From Dryococelus australis (Eukaryota > Arthropoda > Insecta > Phasmatodea > Phasmatidae), in the NCBI GenBank assembly GCA_029891345.1, contig CM057002.1:67164590-67228589 (forward strand): DNA of 64,000 nt, in the 5' to 3' direction. The first letter of the stretch is position 1, and every line of letters begins with the position of its first letter. Position numbers and translations under genes: made by a program. The notes beneath the pieces were generated by a model. It did not search any database, had not been told where the DNA came from, and worked only from the letters and a program-made list of their open reading frames with translations. Below, piece by piece: positions 1 to 13,130 of the stretch.

Positions 1-900
1 CCTCGCCCTGAGTCCACCCACATATTAATTTATTATAATGACCATCAGTACTTTCATTACATTATGCTAGCGCTTCTTTGGGCCCCACTGGCCGCACTGT
101 TGTCGCATCTGGAATGTGACAAATACGATGCACATGTCGACTGGTGTGCACGAGCATTCAGTACATTGCGGATTCTCTCAGCATACTTGGCTAACGACGG
201 GCAAACGGTTTTGGGTAGAGGGGATGGCGTCATGATAATAAGTATTTCTGCACATGTAATTTTGAAAGAAAATGCTCCATCAAAGAGAAAGTTAAGAATA
301 CAATAGAACCAGGTTTCTCAAGCCTACACATACTTATTTTCTAGAGAAATAAATCACACATTACAAATACACATAGATTTACAAAGGACTGAGGGTAGGC
401 TGGACACTAACCTACGAAAAACGTTGATGTAGTCAAAATCTATTGACAGAGGGTAATATTGTTATGTTTGTAATGAATGTTAAACACTAAATATATATAT
501 ATATATATATATAAAATTGGAGACTCGTTGCTGTTGATTAATGTTTTCCAAATTTAAAAAAAAATTAAAATTAAAATAAAATTATTGGTTTTGCTCTTTC
601 TACTGTAACAAAAAAAATTCCTCTTAATAATAGTCCTTGTTGTTTATGAATCAAAATGGTGGCGATTAGTGCACGAAATTAATGGTAATTTCCTATTACA
701 TTCAACTAATTCTGAAAACAATGAATAATTTTAAAAGGACGAAATTTTTTCATTTTGTGTTTAATTTGTAAGTAAGTGCAGTGTTTCAAACGTAAAATGG
801 TTGCAACGGCTGAACCATCCTGTTTGCTGATTTACCTCGAACGTTGTTTGGTTCAGTGTGGTTGCTCCTAGAATATAGAAGGCGCCAAAAGTCTGCCATT
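1..900. other. Unassigned AT-rich intergenic DNA
   Basis: No gene or recognised element is supported. A short TA microsatellite lies at about 490-513. The open frame at 64-306 has no recognisable motif and is probably chance. Confidence 0.5.
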
Positions 901-1310
901 TTTTTTAATTGGCATTTATGTTGTGTCCTCGGTGCACTGTGCGGTTGTTGACAAATGGTCGGGCGCACGCATTGCATTTGCGTGCGAGTGATGTCGTAAG
1001 CTGGTATTTATATGATCGACCGTTGCCAAAGTGATTATTTCACCGGTCGGTATTATATCGGCGGAAATGGCGGGCTGCTGAAAGATAAACAGTTTATTTT
1101 GTTGCAGTGACACTGACGTAAGCGGCAACAGCTGTACCTGAGCTGGTTAGTGTTCCTAATGTAGCGACCCAATAGTGTATTTTGTGTACGTTTGCTGTGT
1201 CGTTCAGGGTTATTGTTCATGTTTACGTGTCGAACTGCACCAGTGAAGCTTTGACAGCGGAGGGAACATTCCTGTTGGATGCCTACGAGCTTTATAAGGT
1301 AATTATATGT
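900..1310 (+). promoter_or_regulatory. Candidate promoter / leader exon block (weak)
   Basis: This block is richer in G, C and CpG than its flanks, with several GCG- and CG-containing stretches between 940 and 1260. A splice-acceptor-like TTTGTTGCAG ends near 1107, and a donor-like AAG/GTAATT occurs near 1300. That pattern would suit a non-coding first exon on the plus strand. No coding frame follows, and no TATA or initiator could be fixed, so this is an inference from composition and two splice-like motifs only. Confidence 0.15.
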
Positions 1311-2140
1311 GTGCAATTACCTTGATGGAAAGACGTAAGGTATGAACGTGTGTGTGTGTGGGTTTAGAATTCAATTAGTTTCAGTTTATTTGCTATCGTA
1401 AGGCTCATAACAAAAGATAATGTGTCGATACTTGCCGGTGTAACAACATTGTATCTGAATATTCACCAGAGATCATTGGGAATGCGTTTGTTTTCCTGTA
1501 TATCACGTACTGTTTTATAAAGTTTAGTTTAGTTAACTAATTTTTTTTAATATTCATGTGTTCGAGGATAATATTGTTGCAAAACGCTAAATTTGTATTG
1601 TAATTTAGTGAATTATTTGCCGGACATTTAAGAACGATATCTTATCTCTAATCCAAGATGATGAGATTCAGAATTATCATTAGAAAGATAAATTGTGCTT
1701 GTGTGTTTGATGAACTGTAATCGTAATTGCTTTATGATGTTGGGTTCCTAAGGAAAATGTTCACAACAGGCCTAGCTTTGTTCGGGTATTAATAGAGTAC
1801 CCCTTACAGTGTTCCTATTTTTAAAGCAGGTTATAAATTACTTTACGCTGACAAAGTTAATATTTTTATTTATTAGGAAAAACAGTACTCGTGTACGTGT
1901 TGGTCTTATTGTTGTACGTACTGTAACATACATTCTAAGCTCAGGATGGGCCTAGACATATCCTCATTTATATTACTATTTTCTCAGTGTCAAATATGTA
2001 ATTTAATTAATTAATTCATTATTAGCATTCCTTACATCTTAATTATGAGATATGGAACAAATCAATTTGCAGTACAATGCAATACTAATATGTACAATTA
2101 TGAGACATGAAAACATAATAAAGTGCACAAAAATGTACTA
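1311..2140. other. Unassigned AT-rich DNA
   Basis: Nothing recognisable on either strand. If the preceding block is a leader exon, this would be intron; that is unproven. Confidence 0.4.
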
Positions 2141-2585
2141 TACAGGGGGGCTTTTTTGAATAGGGGCTTTTTTGAAAATCTGTAAAATAATACTTGGATA
2201 TGTTAGATGGGTCATTCTTGAAAATTATGCACATTTCATATAAAGAAAGAGATCATAGTTTTTATTTGTTTTTCTAAGTTTTTATCAGCATTGCACATTA
2301 AAACAGAATACTAATAAAATGATGGTCTTGAAAAACAATTGGTTTTTTTTAAGAAAATAAATATATAGTGGACATTCATGAAGGTAAGGATGGCTGTAAC
2401 GGAGGTGAGAAGTCAGGCAAAACAGGTCATGATTTAATGGCTTAGTGAAGATTTAGTGATCTTTTACAATACAACTAACAAAAGTCTTTGCAATATTATT
2501 TTAGGGTACAAGATTATCATGTTAATCTAATATGTTCAGAAATTTCTTAAGGTCAAACATATATTGTTGTATATTGTTCACTGTC

Positions 2586-2900
2586 GGCCAATCCAATACG
2601 GTCTAAACATCAGACAAATCAACAAGAGAGATGTCGTCTTCTTTTGGGAACACAAAGTTATTATTTATAGATTTTTTTCATAAATTTCAGTAAGAGTTCA
2701 TCATTACACTTCTTGGCATATAACAAATCCAATGTAATCGTGAATGGATTTTTCCCCAACAATCTTCGTAATAACATAGTCACTGACTTTAACTCTCTGA
2801 AGCTGCTCTTCTACATCTGAATCATCAGAGTATACGTTGTGTCGGCATCGTAGTACTGTAGTTTGTGCTTACCTCGGGGAGGGAGTTAATTATTTCATAG
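2586..2900 (-). pseudogene. C-terminal part of a repeat-type insect protein family, broken
   Basis: Read on the minus strand, 2704-2840 encodes an acidic lead (DDSDVEE) followed by VKVSDYVITKIVGEKSIHDY. This matches my memory of the C-terminal domain of a multi-copy uncharacterised protein family in insects and cnidarians (pattern KVGDFVxVKxxGKKSxxxYVxQV). A further piece closer to 2600 (PKEDDISLVDLSDV) fits the family's last residues but lies in another frame. The reading frame is shifted and interrupted. The N-terminal part of what looks like the same family lies at 5955-7694 on the same strand. The middle of the protein was not found in the 3 kb between them. Confidence 0.45.
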
Positions 2901-5900
2901 CCTATCGTACAACGAAGTTTCCAACTTGATCATAACTCATAGTAAATTACTTAAAAGGAGCACAGTAAAAGCATATTTTTATTCAGCATTTCAGTCTGTT
3001 TATAAATTGGTACATCCTTGTTCTTGGGTCATTACATGGAAAATCATCCCATCTTAATTTTTTTTTTGTTGCTGACCAATTTTGAAAAAAAATTTTAATT
3101 TGTCACATGAAAAGTGCATATTCCAACAGTGCAAACCCGAAATTATAGATTTTTATCTGCCACCATATTGCATTTACAGACCAATATGGTCGCTGCTGCA
3201 TAGCAAAATAGACATTTTCGAACCTTTACTTTTTTTAAAAATATCTTAATAACTATAAAAGCTACAAACTCATGCGAGTTGTCATTGTCGAGAGGAAACT
3301 TAGGGCTATTAAGAATGTCACTAAAAATAAACAGAATGTTATTTTATATGTCTTCTACAGCGACATGAAAGTTGACCTTGAAATTAACTTTTTTTTCTAT
3401 TTTCAACGCCGCCGACTTTCTCCCATATTAAAAAAACACAATGAAATCGTGAGGCAAGTAAGTCCACATGCAGTACTTTCCTGTGATGTATTCTCGAAAG
3501 ATTTTACTCAATCCCTTCTGGGTGAAAAAATTACTTAAAGTTGGTGTTTTGTGAAAAAATCAATTTTTTGAGCAGTTATAAAAAAGTACAAGTGCAAAAA
3601 TTCTGAAAATTGGGCAAAACATTGCGACCCTTAACACACCACCAAAATCCCTGTGTGTTTTTAAATCAGTTTATTCTATGTAGCTGACCAAAGATGCAAA
3701 AAAATTCAATTGTAGTAATCAAGTTAAATTAATTGTTGATCATTATTACGCTTCCTACTAAATTATTTGTCACATATTTGGCATTTGGAGTTAAATCTGC
3801 AGTAAGTTATGTATTGACAGGTGTCCTGTGAAATCAATTTACAAGAATAACAGAATTTTACAAAATTGAAAATTAAACTTAGATGCTGTTTTCTTCTGTG
3901 GTTGAAATAGTTTGCCATTATCAGCCACTTTTGTCACTGGAAAAAGTCTTTGAGAACAGTTATTCTACCTCACAATAAACAGTCACTTTCGTAAATGTTT
4001 ACACGAAAGTAAACTCATTTCTTCACTTAGGTTTGGATTAATGTTATGACATCTTCGAGTTGTGGCCAAACTTAATTCAATGGGGGAAACGACATGTAAA
4101 ATATGGTTGTCCTTGATCCAGTCTTTATCAATCAGATGACACACATACTTACTGGTAATTTGGGTGCCAGCGGTGCCACCCAATCACCGTACTATTGAGA
4201 CTCAGGGTTCTCAGGGATGCTGTGGGTTCTGTGTGTTTGTCTCACCCGTGCGTACTTACAAACACGTTGGCAATACTAAACTTTTTACTAAACTTCACTG
4301 GAAATAAACACTTAATAAAATATATGTGGCTAGGACACTGTCACTACTGAATAAAAGAATTAAGCTCACTGTAGACTTGTTTTTATTGTTATTATGCATA
4401 CACATCAACGTGCCAATGAAATTATGCCTATCTCGGTCATGACTAGCCAATTCCGCTTGGGTACTCCCGGCCCGCAATTACTCTAGAGCACGCATAGATG
4501 GATGATCTCACCGAGGTGCGTGAAAGCACAGCCTTCACAAGGGAAGAGGGACAACAGCCGCTAGGGTGGATTAACGGTTTTTCCCTGAAGACAGGACACT
4601 GTGAATTACAAATGAAACCCTTAATACATATTAACACGTGTGATTACTCAGTATCACTAACACAAGCTTGTCATGGCTCTCCCTCCAGCACATGGGTAGT
4701 GTGGTGACGGCCTATTCACAGAGCCAGCTAGGACGGGAATAATTGCACCATACACTAATTACACAATTACATAAACCCTTAAATGATACACGAGACAAGG
4801 TGAGACACAAGATGAATATTCACAATAAACACACACATGTGTGAAAACGTGCTTAGATGGTGCGGATGCTGTTGAATGAAGCGAACTGCATGGTGCAGGT
4901 GAAATTGCAATATTTCTGCATGGAAACGGCAAACTAAATTCAGACAAAGCATTATTCTTGCTGAAAAAATTATTCTCTTTACGATTGCAGTGGTTACAAG
5001 CTTGTAACATGCCTGATGGTGGTAAAATCAAACATTAACATGACCGCATGGTCAAGTACAAAAAGCATCAATTTACGTGACAAATACATTGAACCCTGAA
5101 ATAAATATTGCACATACAAAGTTACATAAATAAGCTCTCAAACGCAACGATGGTGTATACGTGTCTGTCGCCCACGTGGTTATACATGATGTTCTTGTAA
5201 AATATTCAAACACGAAAAATACATACATAAAAACAAAGCCCTTAATATTGTGTGTAGCAATAATGCAGAAGTAACAATGAAGCTCCATAAACATAGGCAG
5301 ATGGCGCGTGATTCAAGTTTGTGTGGGTTGCGTGACCTCTCCAATATATTTCTCCTTCTCAATTCAGTTGGAAATGCCACAAGGGCGTAAGAAATTAATA
5401 AATCGGAATCATAATGCTGGGGAAAATGTCTGGCTAAAACGTACGCAAGCAATGGTTGACCAGTAAACTAAATTGACTATTGAACCTACATTAGTTAACA
5501 AAAGGTTGTAGTGCGTACATGACAGTGTCTTACCTCGCCTGCTCTCCTCGACAGACTGTCCATAGACAAGCAACGCACGGACCTATCATGGCCGCCTACG
5601 GGGTTCACATAAGCGGAGTAAAATATTTTATTGTATATAAAATGGCACAAAATAAATTAGTAACATTTCTATAATTTTCTTGTTAATGTCAATATTATTT
5701 TATTGTCTCTTTATGACAGCGTTCATGCCGGAATATTAAATGTTCTTAATCTCAGTGCCGTTGGCTCTTTTGAGATTCATAACCTAACAATTTAAAAATG
5801 GTAACATACACTTGAACACATTTTAAGACATATTAAACCCTGCAATACAATAGAACACATTTTACACTGAAAAATAACATTTATATGAAAGTTCAAAATT

Positions 5901-5954
5901 ATTGGCCTCTTTGCGCACGTGCGTGGTGAGCACCGTCATGGATTCTAGCGCCGT
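2901..5954. other. Unassigned DNA between the two parts of the broken gene
   Basis: AT-rich and without a convincing gene. Around 3030-3260 there are phrases such as GGGTCATTACATGGAAAAT and ACCAATATGGTCGCTGC. They resemble the non-coding ends I associate with the repeat-type gene family on either side, so part of this may be transposon non-coding DNA. The open frames at 3272-3538, 4498-4707, 4759-5031 and 5180-5452 show no family motifs. Confidence 0.35.
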
Positions 5955-7694
5955 TGGCTGTTAGCCGGCGTCAATATGTGCGTTGAGTTTTAATAGTTCA
6001 ATAGTGAGATCTTCTTGAAAGCAGTACACAGTCTCAGTTGTATGGTTTAAAGAATTGCTAATTACACAAAACCTTTTATATTTCATTGTAAGTTCATTCT
6101 CCATTTCAGACTTGAAATATGTGACAAAGGGATGTATGGGAGCTTGGTTGTTTATCCAGTGATACCTCTGAACTTCATCTTGGATCATTTATTTATAATT
6201 TTCAGAAAAATCCCATAGCACCAAATAGTCATTTAATTATAATTCTCTTTCCTAAACTTCAGATATTTAGCCTGTTTTTTAGCAAGGAAATGGTGTTAGT
6301 TCTGAGTTCTCAGATCATCAATTAACTAATCTATAAATTCATTGTATGGCTTACACACTGTTATGAGTTCACACCTGTCTACTGTTATCCACTAATGACA
6401 TTTGATTTCAGTTTCATAGTCATCATCATCATCATCGTCTACCTCCTCTCCATTTACACACAGTACTTGTTTGGCTTCTTTTCCAGCCGGGCAGAACTCA
6501 CACTTATTGAACATACTTTTTTCATTGTTTAGAGCACATTGAGTAATTGTAGGAGTTCTTTGTAATTGAAAGAACCACTTCTTATAGCGCTGACCAATAT
6601 TTTGCCATTTTGATGGCTCATGCTAAGATACACCATTTTTGTCGAAGTTGTACAAATTTTGAAAATCCTACTAATAAAGAAGGTTGCACTGATTTGAACT
6701 TACTGTACAATTCTTTCAAATTACACAGAATCAGTTGCTTTCGCGTGTGGATCTTGTTGTCATCTTCTGGTCCTAACCCTTACAAGATCTTTCTTACATG
6801 GACATATCCGGCTGTTCTCATCATTCTCATAGAATGCCTTATTGTGATATAGTTTGAGAAAATGTTTTTGTTTTTAATTAATTGTTTCAGGTAATGTTCC
6901 ATATTTCTTAAGTAATTTTCTTGTACTCTTGACCTAGTATTCACTCACACCAGACTCAGTCATTGTTTTTTGGCTTTAGCTGAGGGTAATAAACTTGATA
7001 TTTTAATTTTGTCCTTTACTGATGTAGCTGATTGAATTGTTTCCTTAAGCTTGTTTATTAAAATACTGTACTCATCAGAATTATCAAGCTCCACAAATAA
7101 CCCTTCTTCAACATATGGCACATCAAAAGATGTTGACAATTTTTTTCCTAGGATATTTGACACTTCCTCGACTTTTCTTGAAATCAGAGACATTATTCTA
7201 TCTGAACTCAATTTGGCTACTTTTAACGACTGACAAGCCGTATTTACATTTTCAATGGTTCGTGAAGAGGGTTCATAAGCTAAATCATTACTGTCAGTTG
7301 CACAGCTAAGATCAGATATTCTTGTCTAACTGTTTGTACATAGAGACTTTCCTGGAATAATTTTAATGATTTTCACTTTAGCTTCATTATATTTTTCATC
7401 AGTTATTTCTCTAAGAGTATTTCTAATACCTTTTTTATGTATTAGCAATGGATGTGAGCAACAATTTCCAAATAAATGATTATACTTTTGTAGCATTTTT
7501 GTAGTATGATAATCACAAACACATTCAATGTTTGTGATATTAAGTCTTAGTTGAAAAAGTAACTTGTTATCCTCTTCAAATTCATTTGTCTGCCCGATTC
7601 TTTTAAACTCACCATAAGTAGTCTTATGACAAGGTTCATTCAAGAAGATTCCTACAGAGCACTTCATTACAGACAATGTAAAATTTAAAGACAT
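5955..7694 (-). pseudogene. N-terminal part of a repeat-type insect protein family, broken
   Basis: Successive minus-strand frames read in family order. 7694-7326 has a Cys/His-rich head (CVCDYHTTKMLQKY, then CCSHPLLIHKKGIRNTLREI, then IPGKSLCTN). 7211-6960 has a helical segment ending at SLLPSAKAKKQ. Around 6790-6615 is a segment with LILCNLKELYSKF and VGFSKFVQLRQKWCILA. Around 6500-6400 are CEFCPAGKEAKQVL and a run of Asp. 6188-5961 has QDEVQRYHWINNQAPIHPFV. This order matches an uncharacterised protein family I recall as high-copy in aphids, Hydra and other animals, so it is probably carried by a transposon of unresolved class. Stops and frameshifts separate the pieces, so it is a pseudogene. 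The C-terminus appears at 2586-2900. Confidence 0.6.
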
Positions 7695-7699
7695 GCCTA

Positions 7700-8145
7700 A
7701 TTCACATAAGTCATGGTGTGATTAAAATCAATTACTGACTACATACCACTTTAAAACAATAAACGCTGAGTGCCTAGGTCTACATCTGCACTGGTCTACT
7801 TCCAGACTGACACTGGCATACTATTGGCAGTTCCTGCCCTAACCTGCTCAGGCGAGCATACAGACATACTCATATTTCTGTGTATTGCTACTTACTGTTT
7901 ATTAGGGTTATTGGGATTAATAATATGCAATAGGTTGTTCCTAAGCTGGCTGGCAACATAAACCCTATAACGACACGTACACATGCCAAGCTTGGTATAA
8001 TTACACATACACAGTTTCTAAACCCTGTTTCTGCATTAGAAATAATACAGATCATCACTAAACTAAAGTAACATAACAGAAGACGGTCTCCCCAACAACC
8101 TTTTCATTAAGTGTAAGCAGTCAATCAGCACACACACAACACATT
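7700..8145. other. Unassigned DNA
   Basis: No gene or repeat recognised between the broken gene and the LINE relic. Confidence 0.4.
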
Positions 8146-8147
8146 TT

Positions 8148-9112
8148 GTGAATAACTCTTTTGAATTAGACGCTGTTCCAAAGAAATGCAAGATTGGCAG
8201 GAGGGTAATTCCTGTATTAAAACTAGGTGACAAAGGAAATCTGTCTAATTACAGACCTATATCCATTCTGTCTACAATGTCAAAAATTATGGAAAAGTAT
8301 GTTAGATCTCGCTTGTTCTTCCTTAATACTTAATAACAGTTTATATAGTTACCAATATGGCATTCGACCAAAGTCAAGTACATTAAATTCTGCAATGGAC
8401 ACATTGTTGTGCTGATAGAAAAGGCTATAGATGAAAAAAACTATGCTGCAGTTTTATTTTTTGATTTGAAGAAAGCTTTTGACACGGTTGATGATGGCAT
8501 TGTATTAGACAAACTTGAGATGGTAGGTATACTGGGAATGTGTCTTGCATTGTTCAGTCGCTACTTATTGGAATGCTCTCTGTATGTTTACATAGATGGG
8601 AATTTCCAGCAGCAAATTGAAACTAGAATGTGGTGTACGTCAAGCATCTGTCCTTGGTCCAATTTTATTTCTTCTTTATGTAAATGACATAGCCACTTTA
8701 CCTCTTAAAGGCAAGGCCTTCTTGTTTGCAGATGACACTAATGTATTTTACGAAGGGCAAACCCTATCCGACTTACACTTATATATCCAGCATGACATAT
8801 AGTTACTAGAAAACTGGCTAGCAATAAGCAAATTGTCCCTTAACTTCCCTTAACTTAAACAAAACTTTCTTTGTCTTATTTCACAAATCAGGAATTTTGC
8901 TGCCTAAAATGCCACTCTGATTTTCAGTAATGAAAAAGTCAAAAGAGTTAAATATACAAAATATGCACCAGTAGTTGTGATTCTTGATCAGCATCTGTCA
9001 TGGACACAACATGTAGAAAATGTATGTTTGAAGATAGCACCTGTTATAGACGTACTACACAGAGCAAGTGAAATATTACCTACTGCAGCTTTAAGAACAA
9101 TATGTTAGTTAG
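8148..9112 (+). mobile_element. LINE reverse-transcriptase relic, CR1/Jockey-like group
   Basis: Consecutive plus-strand frames carry reverse-transcriptase blocks in order. They are VIPVLKLGDKGNLSNYRPIS at about 8200-8260, YGIRPKSSTLNSAMDTLL near 8355, FFDLKKAFDTVDDGIVLDKL near 8458-8518, GVRQASVLGPILFLLYVND near 8631-8690, and FADDTNVF near 8727-8750. The catalytic FADD motif is present. The frame shifts near 8335, 8410 and 8600-8640, a stop follows near 8800, and thumb-like sequence continues to about 9110 (LDQHLSWTQHVENVC). Endonuclease and 5' parts are missing. The GDK..N..NYRPIS and FxDLxKAFDTV signatures fit the CR1/L2/Jockey branch of non-LTR elements; the exact clade is not resolved. 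Confidence 0.85.
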
Positions 9113-10671
9113 TACTCTCTGATTCACTCCCATCTGCCCTATCTGTGGACACACTGCAGTCAGTACACTAACCCCACTGTATACCTTACAGAATGGGGCT
9201 ACCTATAAAAGCCATGTATAATTTTCATGTGCGTACAAAAGAGCCAAGGCAAACAAAAAATTTTCATCAAATACTTGAAAAATTATTTTGCTTATTATTG
9301 TGGGGTAAAATTTTATCATGTAGTTCTAAATGTACATATTTTTTGTTTGTTTAACCCCACCATCGTTCTGATCTTCATAGCCCTCCTTACTATCTTTTTG
9401 GGGTTTGTATTGCGTATTTTGTAATGCCCCTAGTAAATTTTTGTTCTGTGTAATTAGTAGAGAAAAATTATACCACTTTCCGAGATTTTTTTAATTTTTC
9501 AGAAAAGACTATATTTTTCAGAATTACAGTATTGTTACTTTTTGTAAAAGTAATAGTTTAACTTTTTCAGCAGCTAAAGAGCTAACAAGGAATTAAATGC
9601 TTCATGAATAAGAAGGAAAGCTTTTAGCTGTAAATTTTCAACCTTGGGAAATTTTTTCGTAAGGAAAATTATACAGCGACACAGGATATAGTAAGTGCTT
9701 AATACTAAAAGATAAATATGACTGGACCCTATACAAGTCTTCTGTAATTGACAATGATGTGCTTGTATTTTAAAAATTAAAATCATATATTGCCTCACTA
9801 GCACTTGCATTTTATAGAATACAATACAGTAAAATACTTATTTTTCACTTTAACTTCAAACATGTTGCAGGCACCATTACAATATTGCATAGTTCCATAT
9901 TAATTTAAATTTACAAATAATACTTAAAATTTAATTTTAAAATCAATTTAAAAAATATCAAAGAAATGGTTAAATATTACAACATACACACATATTACAT
10001 TAATTACCTACAGAAAACACATGATAAACAAAAGTCAGAAATATCACATTCCATAAAATTCATCCACTTTATAAAAAGCATATTTTTTTAGCCAAATGTT
10101 TGGCAATATAGCTCTAAAGCCTACAGTCTCAGAAAATAACTTGGGTAGGTATATTGTGAAACAAAATCTTTATAGAGAACTGGTCAAATATACATGTCTT
10201 ACCTGCATGCCACATCTTCATTGCCTTCTGCAAGTGTTCATTGGAACTGAGGAATCACTGGCTACCTTATAGCTGATAAGATCAACAATTGTGTAGTAGG
10301 TATTTCATATAAGTAATTTTAGCTTGGTGGTTGTAGAGCTTGGGACAATTGATTTGTCTCATATTACATTTTTATGACAAGCAGAATCATAAAAAAAAAT
10401 TTTGTGGGGGTTTGTAATGCAGGCGAGGGAAATTATGGGATAATAACATAAAAAATATATGTTATAATGAAATTATTCCTTTCAAAATAAGTAAATTACA
10501 TTTTCCACAACATAAATTGTTTAGAATAGCCGTCGAACCCTGCACTTTTTTATTTCCAGATAATAATCGAGCAACATCTGAACATCAATACATTGAGACA
10601 CATGCTCTTTAAATACAATCTATTTTGCACAAAAACAGCTAAAACATAAGAAAAAGAATCCAGTAATCAAC
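9113..10671. other. Unassigned AT-rich DNA
   Basis: No gene supported. The ORF-like stretches are short and AT-biased. The first part could include LINE 3' sequence that I cannot recognise. Confidence 0.4.
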
Positions 10672-10821
10672 AAATACCATAAAGTACACATTTTGATACA
10701 ACTGCTGCCTGGGTTAGTCACAGATACCATAAAGTACACATTTTGATACAACTGCTGCCTGGGTTAGTCACAAATACCATAAAGTACACATTTTGATACA
10801 ACTGCTGCCTGGGTTAGTCAC
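10672..10821. repeat. Minisatellite, 50 bp x 3
   Basis: Three head-to-tail units of 50 bp, starting AAATACCATAAAGTACACAT and ending GGGTTAGTCAC. They are almost identical: the start of the middle unit differs by one base (AGATACC for AAATACC). Confidence 0.95.
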
Positions 10822-12439
10822 GAGAGCCATAACTTTGGTGATATGCAAATTACTGTTTTTTTTTTCTTTTCCCAGTACAATTTTCATATTTGAAAAACAA
10901 AAGCTTTGTTACATAGCCTACATCTATTTTTGTGTGGGGTGTAACTTCTCGCATAACAACAAATGAAAATGTTTAATCATCTATAGATTCTTGACAAAAC
11001 ATTTGTGATTCGTATATCATCTCTTAAGACCTCGTTATGAGCTGCCAATATCTCTCTCTTTCTCTCTCAAACCTCCAATGATGTGAATTTTTGCAGTTTA
11101 TAATAATAATAATGCCAGGGCATACAAAGTAAAATGTATTAGTTAATTATTTAAATTAAATGACTTGCGATGTCCACAATTTGGCAGCCAGAATGGCCTG
11201 GTCATTTCCTCTATCAGATCGTCCCTAGAGCAAGGGGTGTCAAGCTTTGGACACACCAGAAGATGATGTGTATCTTGAAGTTCTCAGCACTCACGTATTT
11301 CGTCTCCAGTTATGTAACCCCATTTCTTAAGGCTCTACTTGCACTGTGAAACACCTGTCTGACATCTGTTTAATGTTTCCAAGGTCACGTGAGGGAGAGG
11401 TAACCAGCAATAGGTTCGTCCTTGATATTTCCCCAATGTTCTCCAAGTTCTTGTAATCTGCAAGTTTTAGGTAAGGAACGTATCAGTTCATTTGTTCGTA
11501 ACAAGATTTTTGTTGACCTGACGGTAGGGGTTTGGAGTTCACATACAAACACAGGATGTTTGGGATCATTTTCCTGATTCTTTTTCTCCATTTCCGCTGC
11601 TGTGCTTCATTATGTCTCTATACTTTTGAGGTGGTATATTTTGTTGACAGGAGTTGATCATAGGCATCCCATCACGATGCACCGTGTCTCATTCAGAGCA
11701 ACGTTAATCTTTGTGGCGTGAGTTGAACATCACCATAGGCCTACTGGTTCCGAATATTCTGCTGCAGAGAAACATCAGGATACAAAGAGATTTGGGTATA
11801 AACAGCAGTTTGTAATAAGGCTTGTGTTAACAGGTGTTTGCAATAATTATAAAAAGATTCAGAATACTAAAATGTAGATTCATTGATTCAGCACATTGGA
11901 AAATGAGGCATTCTTATCACGAGCTATACTTTAATCGGAGGTCTTGATGGTGTATTGTAACATAAATCAACAAATATCTTTTTCCCTGAGCATACAAATT
12001 AAAATTAAATATTCTATCTCACTCCCAGGACAATGAAGACAACTTTGTATTAAAGAGAATCTTTATTTACTAACGAGAATTTGTTGTAGTCATATGGTGA
12101 CATTGAAAAGGCATTGTAAACAAACACAACACTGTGTCAAATGCACAGGTTCTTCTCCTGTGTTTACTGAATGAATTACCAACGACAAAATAACCAACCA
12201 TTAGTTAAATAGTAAATGTCAGAGTTATTTATTTGCAAGGCATATGTCAAATAACACGTCATGTAAGTAAATAATAATGGAAAGGGCTAACCTTTTAAAG
12301 TATACCTAGTCTGGACCAGCATGGATAGCTACAAATTTAATAACAGGAAAACAAAGGAAACACATATAAACAATATTGAATTAAAAAACAATACAGTATC
12401 AAACAAGGGAGGGAAATTCTGAAACAGAACATGTGAATC
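10822..12439. other. Unassigned DNA
   Basis: Contains a short CT-rich run near 11050-11070 and AT-rich sequence. No gene or element recognised on either strand. Confidence 0.4.
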
Positions 12440-12545
12440 CTTTCATTTTGTTTGTTTTGTTTTATTGCATCCGTAAGAACTTTTTTTCAATACATAGCTG
12501 TACAAAGATATTGGACAAGTCAAATTACAGTATACAAAGTTTGTA
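12440..12545 (+). repeat. Dispersed repeat R2, copy 1
   Basis: The phrase TTTTATTGCATCCGTAAGAA, then TTTTTTCAATACATAGCTGT and ACAAAGATATTGGACAAGTC, is repeated with few changes at 18548-18625, and its last part again at 18890-18925. The three copies share the same order, so this is a piece of a dispersed element of unknown class. Confidence 0.75.
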
Positions 12546-12920
12546 CACTGGACATAGTAAACACACACACACACACACCAGGAAGGTTTACAATTAGGCC
12601 TAAACAAAAATTATGGCATGTTCAGTTGGAAAATGTGCATACATGGAGATAATTCACTAATATTTGCAAAATAAAATAAATAAATAAAACTTTTTAAAAT
12701 GTTGTTACTGCCACCATATGGGTACTATTGTTCTACTCTTTGTTTATTGGGAAGGTGTGCCTTCACATTCTCGCTCTTCTAATTTACTTATAGTTTATCA
12801 ATAGACAGATGACTTGGTTGGTCAATGATAACAGTGGGCATTATATGCTTGAAGAGTCAGCTGTTGTACACAAACATGAGCTCCTCTGCTATAAGTTCCC
12901 GGGACTCAGCTAGCAGACAG

Positions 12921-13130
12921 AGCGAGGTGGAGCAGTGGTAACACACTGGACCTGCGTTCCATCCCCAACCTGGTCATCCTCATCGTCCTCCTCACTTTGG
13001 TTTTCTATGGCTCCCGAAATTAACCCCAGGCGAATGCTGGGATGGTTACTTCCAACTCTGTTTCCTATCTTACTTATTGTGAGCAATGTCGAGGAGACAT
13101 CGACCCCTACGTACCTACAAGTATCAGTAT
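12921..13130 (+). mobile_element. tRNA-headed SINE, family 1
   Basis: The head GAGCGAGGTGGAGCAGTGGT followed by AACACACTGGACCTGCGTTC is a tRNA-like promoter (box A region). The body CCCAGGCGAATGCTGGGATG and a 3' part with GTCGAGGAGACATCGACCCC match a SINE type widespread in insects (pattern CAGGCAAATGCCGGGATGGTTCC, then a GTCGACGGGACGTTAA-like tail). The box B region is poorly preserved (TTCCATCCCC). It is a diverged copy and no protein is expected. Confidence 0.7.
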
